Shown: piece after piece, positions 1 to 6,664 of the stretch
Layout: each line of letters begins with the position of its first letter
Numbering within the stretch: the stretch's first letter is position 1
Assembly (NCBI GenBank): GCA_026389635.1
Contig: JAPLHM010000039.1
Span: forward strand, 1-6,664
Length of the DNA: 6,664 nt
From: Chloroflexota bacterium
Lineage (GTDB): Bacteria; Chloroflexota; Dehalococcoidia; GIF9; UBA5629
Reading direction: 5' to 3'
The notes under the pieces: model-generated
The model's database searches: none
What the model was told of the DNA's origin: nothing
Seen by the model: only the letters and a program-made list of their open reading frames with translations
Made by a program: the position numbers and the translations under genes

Positions 1-42
1 ACTATAAAGTATTTTAAATTCACAAAATTCCAAGCAAGATTC

Positions 43-129
43 TGGTGGAGGGAGTAGGATTCGAACCTACGTAGCCCTTAGGGCGGCAGATTTACAGTCT
101 GCTCCGATTGGCCGCTCCGGCATCCCTCC
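43..129 (-). tRNA. tRNA-Tyr (anticodon GUA)
   Basis: Read on the minus strand, this folds as a class II tRNA. The acceptor strand GGAGGGA (129-123) pairs with TCCCTCC (53-47). The anticodon stem GCAGA/TCTGC closes the loop CTGTAAA, giving anticodon GTA. The T-arm is GTAGG-TTCGAAT-CCTAC. A long variable arm contains GCCC/GGGC, as expected for bacterial tRNA-Tyr. The discriminator is A (46) and the 3' CCA is encoded (45-43). It lies 20 bp downstream of tRNA-Thr and is probably co-transcribed with it. The Thr-Tyr order recalls the tRNA cluster before tufB in other bacteria, but whether tuf follows to the left of the window is unknown. Confidence 0.97.
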
Positions 130-149
130 ATACCGGTCATCTTAATCTT

Positions 150-222
150 AGCCCGAGAGGGGAGTCGAACCCGCTAACCTACCGATTACAAGTCGGTTGC
201 GCTTCCATTGCGCCACTCGGGC
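150..222 (-). tRNA. tRNA-Thr (anticodon UGU), unusual T-arm
   Basis: On the minus strand the acceptor strands GCCCGAG and CTCGGGC pair perfectly. The D-arm is GCGC-AATGGAA-GCGC. The anticodon stem ACCGA/TCGGT closes the loop CTTGTAA, giving anticodon TGT (Thr). No CCA is encoded and the discriminator would be U (complement of 150), unlike the neighbouring tRNA-Tyr. The T-arm is odd: GCGGG-TTCGACT-CCCCT has a C x C mismatch and a G.U end pair, and the variable region then has six bases. An alternative pairing AGCGG/CCCCT keeps a normal variable loop but needs an 8-base T-loop and still has C x C. The gene may be functional, slightly degenerate, or affected by an assembly error. Confidence 0.92.
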
Positions 223-267
223 AACAAAACATCAAATCGTTATGCTTAAATCAGACGACAAACAGGA

Positions 268-296
268 ATTATATATGGGGCATAGCTAAAAGTCAA
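268..296 (-). promoter_or_regulatory. Sigma-70-type promoter of the tRNA-Thr/tRNA-Tyr unit
   Basis: On the minus strand, TTGACT (296-291) and TATAAT (273-268) are separated by exactly 17 bp. This differs from consensus at one position. Transcription would start near 261, leaving a leader of about 38 nt before tRNA-Thr. The strength fits a stable-RNA promoter. Confidence 0.85.
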
Positions 297-432
297 GGTA
301 AATCTATAGCCCATTTTCTCTTTCAAAGGGGGAAAATAAATTTAGGCAAGACGACTAAGACTATTTATAGGTGCGTGTCTTTACTTGGCAGCGATTTATT
401 TGTTAGACTTAGCTGAGCGCATAATATGACTT

Positions 433-438
433 AAGGAG
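433..438 (+). promoter_or_regulatory. Shine-Dalgarno site of the 47-codon gene
   Basis: AAGGAG lies 7 nt before the ATG at 446 and is fully complementary to the CTCCTT in the 16S 3' tail of this same window (1904-1909, minus). It is the main evidence that the short reading frame is translated and fixes its start. Confidence 0.8.
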
Positions 439-445
439 AATTGTT

Positions 446-589
446 ATGGGTTCCAAAGATAAGGGTAAGAAGGAACAAAAAAAACCTAAGAAAGACGGGA
501 AAAAAACGCTGCTGCCTTCGATTTTCGAACCGGTGGCCGAGGTCGAAGTGATAAAGAAGAAAGCGAGAAAAGAGGATTTCCCTGAATAG
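446..589 (+). CDS. Small lysine-rich protein of unknown function (47 aa)
   Basis: This is a short frame with an ideal ribosome binding site (AAGGAG, 7-nt spacing) and a TAG stop at 587-589. The protein is highly basic: 14 of 47 residues are Lys, ten of them within residues 4-20 (KDKGKKEQKKPKK type). It continues with a short hydrophobic/acidic stretch (LLPSIFEPVAEVEV, residues 22-35) and ends in a mixed charged tail (KKKARKEDFPE). There is no signal peptide, membrane segment or cysteine. The N-terminal pattern resembles short Lys-rich hypothetical proteins I recall from diverse bacteria, whose role is not established. Binding to RNA, ribosomes or DNA is possible from the charge but is only inference. 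Acylphosphatase starts 59 nt downstream on the same strand, so the two may share a transcript. The coding sequence has A8 and A7 runs, so slippage or sequencing error could alter the frame. Confidence 0.75.
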   Translation: MGSKDKGKKEQKKPKKDGKKTLLPSIFEPVAEVEVIKKKARKEDFPE

Positions 590-648
590 TCAGCAGACAC
601 TTTTAATAATCACAGCCGGATCTTGCGCCATAAGGCCTGTTAATATAA

Positions 649-930
649 ATGTCTGACCTTGCTCGCCTCAAAGTCCTGGTACATGGCAAGGTGCAGGGAG
701 TTTATTACCGGGCGTTCACATTTCGCGTAGCAAAAAGACTACTATTAAAGGGCTGGGTTAAAAACTCGCCGTCGGGCGATGTAGAGGTGCAGGCCGAGGG
801 GACCAGGGACGACCTGGAGGCCATGCTCAAGGAGTTGAAAGTTGGCCCGGAGGGAGCATCCATAACAAAAATAGACGCCACGTGGTCAGCTTACGCGGGT
901 GATTTCAGCAGTTTTGACGTCAGGTATTGA
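649..930 (+). CDS. acyP: Acylphosphatase
   Basis: Acylphosphatase hydrolyses the carboxyl-phosphate bond of acyl phosphates, releasing a carboxylate and phosphate; it acts in the cytoplasm. The 93-aa length is normal for this single-domain ferredoxin-like fold. The first family signature is at residues 13-21 (GKVQGVYYR), ending in the phosphate-binding Arg21. The usual Phe or Met just before that Arg is Tyr20 here. The second signature is intact at residues 35-51 (GWVKN...G..V.....G) and supplies the catalytic Asn39. Both catalytic residues are therefore present. The ATG at 649 agrees with the usual N-terminus; the only SD-like sequence, TAAGG at 631-635, is 13 nt away, so initiation may be weak. 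It follows the small Lys-rich gene by 59 nt and converges with the DUF362 gene, 2 bp away. Confidence 0.95.
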   Translation: MSDLARLKVLVHGKVQGVYYRAFTFRVAKRLLLKGWVKNSPSGDVEVQAEGTRDDLEAMLKELKVGPEGASITKIDATWSAYAGDFSSFDVRY

Positions 931-932
931 CG

Positions 933-1664
933 TCAGCTTCCCAGCTCGTTTTTTCCTGCCTTGATGATATCTAAGTACTGCTGGTCCACTCCAAGCATGG
1001 CTGAAACTTCCCGGTCGATCTCATAGGGTTCGCCCTCGAATATTTTATCCAGGCTCTCGGTTGTCCCATTGAATGACCCGTCGTCCGCACTAAATTTTTT
1101 CCTGCCGTCTACAATGGCCAGGTCGAAGGGGAGTGTGAAGTAGAGGTCGGCGTACACCTTGTCCCAGCCGAATTCATCCAGCGAACCCCACCCGCTGTCG
1201 GCGCCCTTCCTGTACTTATTTACCGGCAGCAGGCTGAGCAGGTTTTTAATGCTCAGAAAGGCCTGGTTGCCGATAGTTCGCAGGGAAGATATGGTAATAA
1301 GGAAATCGCAGGAAAGCACGACATTGGGCACCCAGAAAGTGGCCACTGCGAAGGGATGGGGCAGGGGGTTCTCGATCTCCACCCAGATGCAATCCTTGAC
1401 ATCCAGCATCATCACACGTTGAAAATCATATCCCAGCGATTTATAGTTGGGATAAACCGGATCACCGCTGGCGGCGCCTTCCAGGACGATGATATCGGCA
1501 TCGCTTACCTGCTTGACCTTATCGATCACCAGTCCGAGCATCTCCCGGCTGGTACTGAAGGGGTATGGATAGGGGTAACTGGCGTTGGGTTTAATCAGTA
1601 TCTTATGCGCCCGGGAAACCAGTGAGGGCGGCTCAAAAACGAATTTTGACGCTTCGTATATCAT
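933..1664 (-). CDS. DUF362 domain-containing protein
   Basis: This 243-aa soluble protein matches the DUF362 family as I recognise it. It has a KPN motif at residues 25-27 (ILIKPN), a VLEGAASGD segment (60-68), DFLITISSLRT (120-130), an IKNLLSLLP segment (139-147) equivalent to the family's KN-L-G region, LAIVDG (182-187), and a C-terminal D-x-x-V-x-x-x-L-G segment from about 217 to the LGS end. Many members carry a C-terminal 4Fe-4S ferredoxin domain; this one has only two scattered cysteines (92, 119) and no cluster motif, so it is the short form. The biochemical role of the family is unclear and I assign none. The ATG is the first usable start: an in-frame TGA lies 21 nt upstream (1683-1685). 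No good SD is seen (AAGG is 21 nt away). It lies on the same strand as the 16S gene, 237 bp downstream, and could receive read-through. Confidence 0.85.
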   Translation of the reverse strand: MIYEASKFVFEPPSLVSRAHKILIKPNASYPYPYPFSTSREMLGLVIDKVKQVSDADIIVLEGAASGDPVYPNYKSLGYDFQRVMMLDVKDCIWVEIENPLPHPFAVATFWVPNVVLSCDFLITISSLRTIGNQAFLSIKNLLSLLPVNKYRKGADSGWGSLDEFGWDKVYADLYFTLPFDLAIVDGRKKFSADDGSFNGTTESLDKIFEGEPYEIDREVSAMLGVDQQYLDIIKAGKNELGS

Positions 1665-1752
1665 TTCAGGAGATACAACTATTCACCTTAATATCACCAG
1701 TCCGGTTCCAGAGAGGGTATTCCACCCGTCTTCCCGTAATTCCAGTGATTTT

Positions 1753-1758
1753 ATTGTA
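1753..1758 (-). promoter_or_regulatory. Possible extended -10 element for the DUF362 gene
   Basis: The minus strand reads TGATACAAT, an extended -10 (TGn plus TACAAT, 5 of 6). A perfect TTGACA occurs nearby (1772-1767) but only 8 bp upstream, too close to serve as its -35; the properly spaced hexamer is poor. A start near 1746 would give a leader of about 80 nt. This is a weak candidate. Confidence 0.3.
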
Positions 1759-1853
1759 TCATCCAATGTCAATGGAAGGATATACTTTATTTTTGGCAAA
1801 TAAAAAACCTTAACATCTGGATAGTGGAAGGAAGTAAATTGGTTTCAAAGGTA

Positions 1854-1873
1854 CGATAGCATTGCTGCCATCG
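1854..1873 (-). other. GCAA-tetraloop hairpin in the 16S trailer
   Basis: In the minus-strand transcript CGATGGCA and TGCTATCG form an 8-bp stem (one G.U pair) closed by a GCAA loop, a stable GNRA tetraloop. No U-tract follows directly, so it looks more like an RNA-processing or 3'-end stability element than an intrinsic terminator. It lies about 30 nt past the 16S 3' end. Confidence 0.5.
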
Positions 1874-1882
1874 AACGACCAT

Positions 1883-1901
1883 AGGAGTACGATACTCCTT
1901 A

Positions 1902-1909
<8 letters not shown>
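1883..1909 (-). other. Anti-SD-complementary trailer of pre-16S rRNA, competing hairpins
   Basis: In the minus-strand RNA the 16S tail CTCCTT (1909-1904) is followed after UCU by AAGGAG (1900-1895), a perfect 6-bp complement of the anti-Shine-Dalgarno. The same AGGAG also belongs to a second hairpin, AGGAGTA-TCG-TACTCCT (1899-1883), so the two are mutually exclusive. Similar CCTCCTTTCTAAGGA sequences follow 16S genes in Bacillus, so the first pairing is a known type of arrangement. A role in masking the anti-SD before maturation is inference. Confidence 0.55.
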
Positions 1910-3407
<1,498 letters not shown>

Positions 3408-3416
3408 CCGGCAACC

Positions 3417-3446
3417 TTGACGTTTACATTCACACACTGCTAAAAT
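3417..3446 (+). promoter_or_regulatory. Promoter of the EF-G-like gene
   Basis: TTGACG (3417-3422) and TAAAAT (3441-3446) are spaced by 18 bp, each matching consensus at 5 of 6 positions, with TG one base before the -10 (extended -10). The start would be near 3453, giving a leader of about 39 nt with GAGG at 3481-3484. The -35 lies only about 10 bp from the 16S 5' end, inside the 16S leader. Confidence 0.6.
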
Positions 3447-3485
3447 GCCCTCTGGCGTTCCCGCAAATTTAATGAGAATCGAGGT

Positions 3486-3514
3486 ATTTAAATGCAGCAA
3501 CCTGGCCCTGACAA
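3486..3514 (-). promoter_or_regulatory. Candidate 16S rRNA promoter
   Basis: On the minus strand TTGTCA (3514-3509, 5 of 6) and TTAAAT (3491-3486, 4 of 6) are spaced 17 bp. Transcription would start near 3479, leaving a leader of about 72 nt. The -35 lies inside codons 6-8 of the EF-G-like gene and the -10 abuts its ATG. This is the best match I see, but it is weak for an rRNA promoter; the true one could lie further inside the coding region. Confidence 0.4.
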
Positions 3515-5558
3515 AATCCGCAATGTAGCCCTCCTTTCCCATTCCGGCTCGGGGAAGACCTCCCTGGCCGAGGCCATGCTCTTCGACGCAGGCGCAGTCA
3601 GCCGCATGGGCAACATTGCCGACGGAACCACGGCATCAGACTACGACCCCGATGAGATAAAACACAGGATCAGCCTTAACCTCACCATCCTGCCGGCGGC
3701 CTGGAAGAACAACAAGATCAATATCATAGATACGCCGGGTTACCCTGATTTCGTGGGCGAGGTAAAATCGGCCCTGCGTGTGTGCGAGTCCGCCGTAGTG
3801 GTGGTCTGCGCAGCCTCCGGCGTGGAAGTGGGAACAGAGCAAGTATGGAGCTATGCTTTAGATGCCGGCATACCGCGCCTTATTTTTATCAGCAAGATGG
3901 ACCGTGAGAACGCCAATTTCGCAGGCGCCCTGGAACAGATCCAGAATAAGCTGAGCGCCAGGTGCCTGCCCATCCAGATCCCTATCGGCTCGCAGAAGGA
4001 ATTCAAGGGTATAGTAGATATCATCGCAAAAAAGGCCTATGCCGGGGCGCCCGTTAAGGAAATCGAAGTGCCCGCCTCCATGGCGGCAGATATCGACAGC
4101 GCCCGCGAGAAGCTTATCGAGGCTGTGGTGGAAATCGATGACGAGATAATGACCAGGTACCTCGACGGAGGGGAGATAACCACCGAAGAGATATATAAAT
4201 GTTTAAAGGCATCCACCCTGCAGGGCACAATAATCCCCGTCCTGGCCGGCTCGGGCCTGGCCAACAACGGCGCAATCGGCCTGTTGGACGCCATCGTCGA
4301 ATACCTGCCCTCCCCTGCCGCTGCAGGCCCCTTCAAGGCAACCGATGCCGCGGGGAAGGAGGCGGAGGTCAATCCTGCCGCCGAATCGCCGCTGACCGCC
4401 CTGGTATTCAAGACGACCACCGACCCGCACGTGGGAAAGGTCAGCTTCTTCCGTGTATACTCCGGCGTGCTTTCCAGCAACTCGCAGGTCTGGAATGTAA
4501 ATAAAGCGGCCGTCGAGCGCATCGGCCAGGTCTCGATCCCGCGCGGCAAGAGCCAGGAGACGGCCAACCAGGTGGGCACGGGTGATATCGGCCTGGTGGT
4601 CAAGCTCGCCAACACTGCTTCGGGCGATACGCTGGGCGCCAAGGAACGTCCGCTCAAGCTGAGCCCGATCAATTTCCCCCCACCTGTCCTGAGTAAGGCC
4701 GTCCACCCCAAATCCAAGGCTGACCTCGACAAGATGAGTTCCGGCCTGGCCAGGATCTGCGAGGAAGACCCCAGCCTGAAGTCACAGCGCGAAGCCGATA
4801 CCGGTGAACTCACGCTGGGCGGCATGGGCGACACCCACCTGGAGATCGCGGCCAGCAGGCTGCATCGCAAATTCGGTGTGGAGGTCAACCTGGATGTGCC
4901 CAGGGTGCCCTACAAGGAGACTATTACCGTACCCGTAGAATCTGAATATAAACACAAGAAGCAGACCGGCGGGCACGGCCAGTTCGGGCACGTGCTGATA
5001 AGGATGGAGCCGTTGCCACCGAATAGTGGTTTCGAATTCGAGGCAAAGGTAGTGGGTGGCTCGGTGCCCAGGAACTTCATACCGGCCGTCGAAAAAGGCG
5101 TCAAGGAAGCCCGCGTCGAGGGTGTAATTGCCGGGTTCCCGGCCGTGGATATGCGTGTCACGCTCTTCGACGGCAGTTTCCACCCGGTGGACTCCTCGGA
5201 AATGGCCTTTAAAATAGCATCCGCCCAGGCCTTCAAGAAAGGTATGATCGATGCGTCGCCGGTATTACTGGAACCTATCATGAACATCACGGTTACGGTG
5301 CCTGATTCCTTTACAGGCGACATTATCGGAGATTTGAATACCAAGCGTGCCCGGGTCAGCGGCATGAACCCCAACCAGGGCCGCAACGTTATCCAGGCGC
5401 AGGCGCCCCTCGCCGAGATACTCAGGTACGCAATCGACCTGCGCTCCATGACGCAGGGCAGGGGCACCTTCACGGTGGGGTTCAGCCATTACGAACATGT
5501 GCCGGGGCCCGTCGCCCAGAAGATCATCGCCGCGCACAAGAGCGCGGCGCAGGCTTAA
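3492..5558 (+). CDS. fusA: Elongation factor G-like GTPase (EF-G2 type paralogue)
   Basis: This 688-aa translational GTPase has the full EF-G domain order. The G domain (about 8-275) contains P-loop SHSGSGKT (16-23), switch I GTTASDYDPDE (45-55), DTPGYPDF (80-87), and SKMD (134-137) in place of the canonical NKMD. Domain II is about 297-385 (LVFKTTTDPHVGKVSFFRVY), domain III about 395-470, domain IV about 471-600 (VDSSEMAFKIA, 566-576), and domain V about 600-675 (TGDIIGDLNTKRA, 608-620). Canonical EF-G has DTPGH with a catalytic His; here that residue is Tyr84. Together with SKMD this marks the EF-G-like (EF-G2) group rather than the main str-operon factor. A role in ribosome translocation or a ribosome-associated GTPase is likely, but the exact function is uncertain. 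fusA is used as the family symbol. The start is supported by GAGG 7 nt upstream (3481-3484) and by alignment of the P-loop. The gene diverges from 16S and has no rpsL, rpsG or tuf neighbour here. Confidence 0.93.
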   Translation: MQQPGPDKIRNVALLSHSGSGKTSLAEAMLFDAGAVSRMGNIADGTTASDYDPDEIKHRISLNLTILPAAWKNNKINIIDTPGYPDFVGEVKSALRVCESAVVVVCAASGVEVGTEQVWSYALDAGIPRLIFISKMDRENANFAGALEQIQNKLSARCLPIQIPIGSQKEFKGIVDIIAKKAYAGAPVKEIEVPASMAADIDSAREKLIEAVVEIDDEIMTRYLDGGEITTEEIYKCLKASTLQGTIIPVLAGSGLANNGAIGLLDAIVEYLPSPAAAGPFKATDAAGKEAEVNPAAESPLTALVFKTTTDPHVGKVSFFRVYSGVLSSNSQVWNVNKAAVERIGQVSIPRGKSQETANQVGTGDIGLVVKLANTASGDTLGAKERPLKLSPINFPPPVLSKAVHPKSKADLDKMSSGLARICEEDPSLKSQREADTGELTLGGMGDTHLEIAASRLHRKFGVEVNLDVPRVPYKETITVPVESEYKHKKQTGGHGQFGHVLIRMEPLPPNSGFEFEAKVVGGSVPRNFIPAVEKGVKEARVEGVIAGFPAVDMRVTLFDGSFHPVDSSEMAFKIASAQAFKKGMIDASPVLLEPIMNITVTVPDSFTGDIIGDLNTKRARVSGMNPNQGRNVIQAQAPLAEILRYAIDLRSMTQGRGTFTVGFSHYEHVPGPVAQKIIAAHKSAAQA

Positions 5559-5559
5559 T

Positions 5560-5640
5560 AAATGTAGGGACGGGTTTTTAAACCCGTTCGCATCGGACCA
5601 GTTGGTCCGCGGGCGCACCTGAAGGTACGCCCCTACATTT
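5560..5640. repeat. 81-bp palindromic, cloverleaf-capable element (REP/MITE-like)
   Basis: The ends are 13-bp inverted repeats with one mismatch: AAATGTAGGGACG (5560-5572) and CGCCCCTACATTT (5628-5640). Three hairpins lie inside: ACGGGTTT-TT-AAACCCGT (5570-5587), CGGACCA-GT-TGGTCCG (5594-5609), and GGGCGCACC-TGAA-GGTACGCCC (5611-5632, one C x A mismatch). The first and third share a few bases with the outer stem. The whole can fold as a four-way junction. It starts one base after the EF-G-like stop codon. No reading frame is present. Short palindromes with TGTAGGGGCG ends are, from memory, repeated in many Chloroflexota and other environmental genomes, so a dispersed non-autonomous element is the likely identity. 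Only one copy is in this window. Confidence 0.75.
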
Positions 5641-5650
5641 CATGAAAATA

Positions 5651-5682
5651 AAATACCCCGCCGGCAGTCCGGCGGGGTATTT
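5651..5682. terminator. Bidirectional intrinsic terminator
   Basis: AAATACCCCGCCGG (5651-5664) and CCGGCGGGGTATTT (5669-5682) form a perfect 14-bp stem with a 4-base CAGT loop. It has a T-rich tail on both strands (TATTATTT on plus; the A-rich flank at 5645-5654 on minus). It sits between the convergent EF-G-like and etfA genes and would end both transcripts. Confidence 0.92.
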
Positions 5683-5707
5683 ATTATTTGCCTGTTGTGT
5701 GAACCCG

Positions 5708-6664
5708 TTAGGATACTAACTCTTTGACCTTGGCTGTGAAGGCGGGCAGCACGACTTTCCAGTCGCCCACCACGCCGAAGCGCGCCTCTTTGAAGATATT
5801 GGCCTCGGGGTCCTTGTTGATGGCAACGATGCACTTGGAGCCCGCGCAGCCCGACATATGCTGGCTCGAACCCGAGATGCCTATGGCAATGTAAAGCTCG
5901 GGGGCTATGATCTTGCCCGTGAGGCCAACCTGGATGGAGTCGGGCACCCACTTGTTGTCGCTGGGGGGCCTGGATGCGCCGATGGCGCCCTTGAGTAGCC
6001 TGGCCAGGTCAGCAAGCTCCTTGGTGAAAGGCTCGGGACCACCCAGTCCGCGCCCGCCTGCCACTACGGCAGCGGCGTCCTCTATCTTAATGCCCGCGAC
6101 TTCCTCTTTGATCGTCTCAAGCACTTTGGCCTTGATCTTAGAGGCGTCCAGCTCTACTGTGAACGCTACTACCTCACCGGCACGTCCCGCGTCGGGAGTT
6201 ATGGGTGAACTGGCCTTGGTCCTGACCGTAGCTATCTGCGGGATGGCCTCAGAGGTGAAGATGGCCTTGGCGTTGCCACCGTAAACCGGGCGGGTGCAGT
6301 GCATAAGCTTTGTAGCGGGATCTATGGCCAGCTCCAGGCAATCCATAACCGCGCTCACACCCAGCTTGAATGACAGCCTGGGGGCCAGGTCGCGGCCGTT
6401 AGCCGTCTGTCCCATCAGGATTATGCGCGGCGCGGTCTCGGCCACGGCCTTTTCCATGACCTGCATATAAGTGCTGTTTTCGTATTCCTTGAGTTGAACG
6501 TCGTCGGCCACATAGACTTTGTCTGCCCCTGCGGCCACTGCCGCCTTGCCGGCATCGCCGATCTTGTCCCCAATCAGTATGCAGGAAAGCTGTTCCTTAA
6601 GTTCATCAGCCAGACGCCTTCCGGCGCCCAGAATCTCAGCGGTAATCGGGAGAAGTTTGCCTTC
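5708..6664 (-). CDS. etfA: Electron transfer flavoprotein alpha subunit, 5' end cut by window
   Basis: EtfA pairs with EtfB to carry electrons on FAD between acyl-CoA dehydrogenases or other flavoproteins and the respiratory chain, or in electron-bifurcating complexes. 318 residues are visible and the frame stays open to the edge, starting EGKLLPITAEILGAGRRLAD; perhaps 10-15 N-terminal residues are missing by comparison with typical EtfA. The N-terminal alpha/beta domain covers about 1-190. The C-terminal FAD-binding domain shows GGRGLGGPEPF (203-213), SRPPSDNKWVPDS (231-243), VGLTGK (246-251) and the EtfA signature around LYIAIGISGSSQH (257-269) with IVAINKDPEANIF (279-291). Most relatives read SGAIQH where this has SGSSQH. 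The GTG at 6536-6538 is internal, because homology continues upstream of it. EtfB is expected just beyond the right edge. Whether this ETF is bifurcating cannot be told from this subunit alone. Confidence 0.96.
   Translation of the reverse strand, partial: EGKLLPITAEILGAGRRLADELKEQLSCILIGDKIGDAGKAAVAAGADKVYVADDVQLKEYENSTYMQVMEKAVAETAPRIILMGQTANGRDLAPRLSFKLGVSAVMDCLELAIDPATKLMHCTRPVYGGNAKAIFTSEAIPQIATVRTKASSPITPDAGRAGEVVAFTVELDASKIKAKVLETIKEEVAGIKIEDAAAVVAGGRGLGGPEPFTKELADLARLLKGAIGASRPPSDNKWVPDSIQVGLTGKIIAPELYIAIGISGSSQHMSGCAGSKCIVAINKDPEANIFKEARFGVVGDWKVVLPAFTAKVKELVS

Noticed and set aside
108..416. Plus-strand frame of 102 codons overlapping the tRNA genes.
   Set aside because: It runs antisense through both tRNAs and across the tRNA promoter, has no SD, and resembles no protein family.
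399..427. Possible plus-strand promoter TTGTTA...TAATAT before the 47-codon gene.
   Set aside because: The match is weak, and a start so close would leave the AAGGAG site at the very end of the transcript. No better promoter was found in 297-432.
1159..1813. Plus-strand frames opposite the DUF362 gene.
   Set aside because: They are shadows of the DUF362 coding sequence; no SD and no recognisable domain.
4037..4888. Long open frame of 283 codons on the minus strand inside the EF-G-like gene, with others at 4203-4706, 4910-5473 and 5265-5618.
   Set aside because: All are antisense to a complete, well-conserved EF-G-type protein, have low-complexity Ser/Arg/Pro-rich translations, and match no family I know. 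They arise from the G+C-rich codon usage of the sense gene.

Overview
The window looks like a chromosomal segment of an uncultured Dehalococcoidia (Chloroflexota) bacterium. The main evidence is the complete 16S rRNA gene on the minus strand. As I recall the class, its sequence around 2560-2620 (CCCTCTCTGTGCCGAAGCTA read 5'->3' on the minus strand) and its overall pattern resemble Dehalococcoides and relatives, but with many differences, so a related deep lineage is more likely than Dehalococcoides itself. An isolated 16S gene with no adjacent 23S or 5S also fits that group. The assignment is by eye and was not searched.

Layout, left to right. Two tRNA genes lie on the minus strand, Thr(UGU) then Tyr(GUA), behind a near-consensus promoter at 268-296. 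A plus-strand pair follows: a 47-codon lysine-rich protein (446-589) and acylphosphatase (649-930). A DUF362 protein on the minus strand (933-1664) ends 2 bp from acylphosphatase. Bases 1665-1901 hold no gene. They carry a weak promoter candidate and two hairpins in the 16S trailer. The 16S gene fills about 1902-3407 (minus). An 84-bp gap then separates it from a divergent EF-G-like GTPase gene (3492-5558, plus), and the likely promoters of the two genes interleave in that gap. After the GTPase come an 81-bp palindromic, cloverleaf-like element (5560-5640) and a strong bidirectional terminator (5651-5682). The last gene is the alpha subunit of electron transfer flavoprotein (5708-6664, minus), cut by the window edge. 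The 223 bp at 223-445 contain the tRNA promoter and no gene I can support.

Most genes are housekeeping: translation (tRNAs, 16S, the EF-G paralogue), small-molecule phosphate hydrolysis (acylphosphatase) and electron transfer (EtfA, whose partner EtfB probably lies just beyond the right edge). I see no defence island, transposase, phage gene, CRISPR array or biosynthetic cluster, and no evidence of a new multi-gene system. The points most worth checking are the palindromic element, the interleaved 16S/EF-G promoters, the odd tRNA-Thr T-arm, and the GTPase with Tyr where canonical EF-G has its catalytic His.
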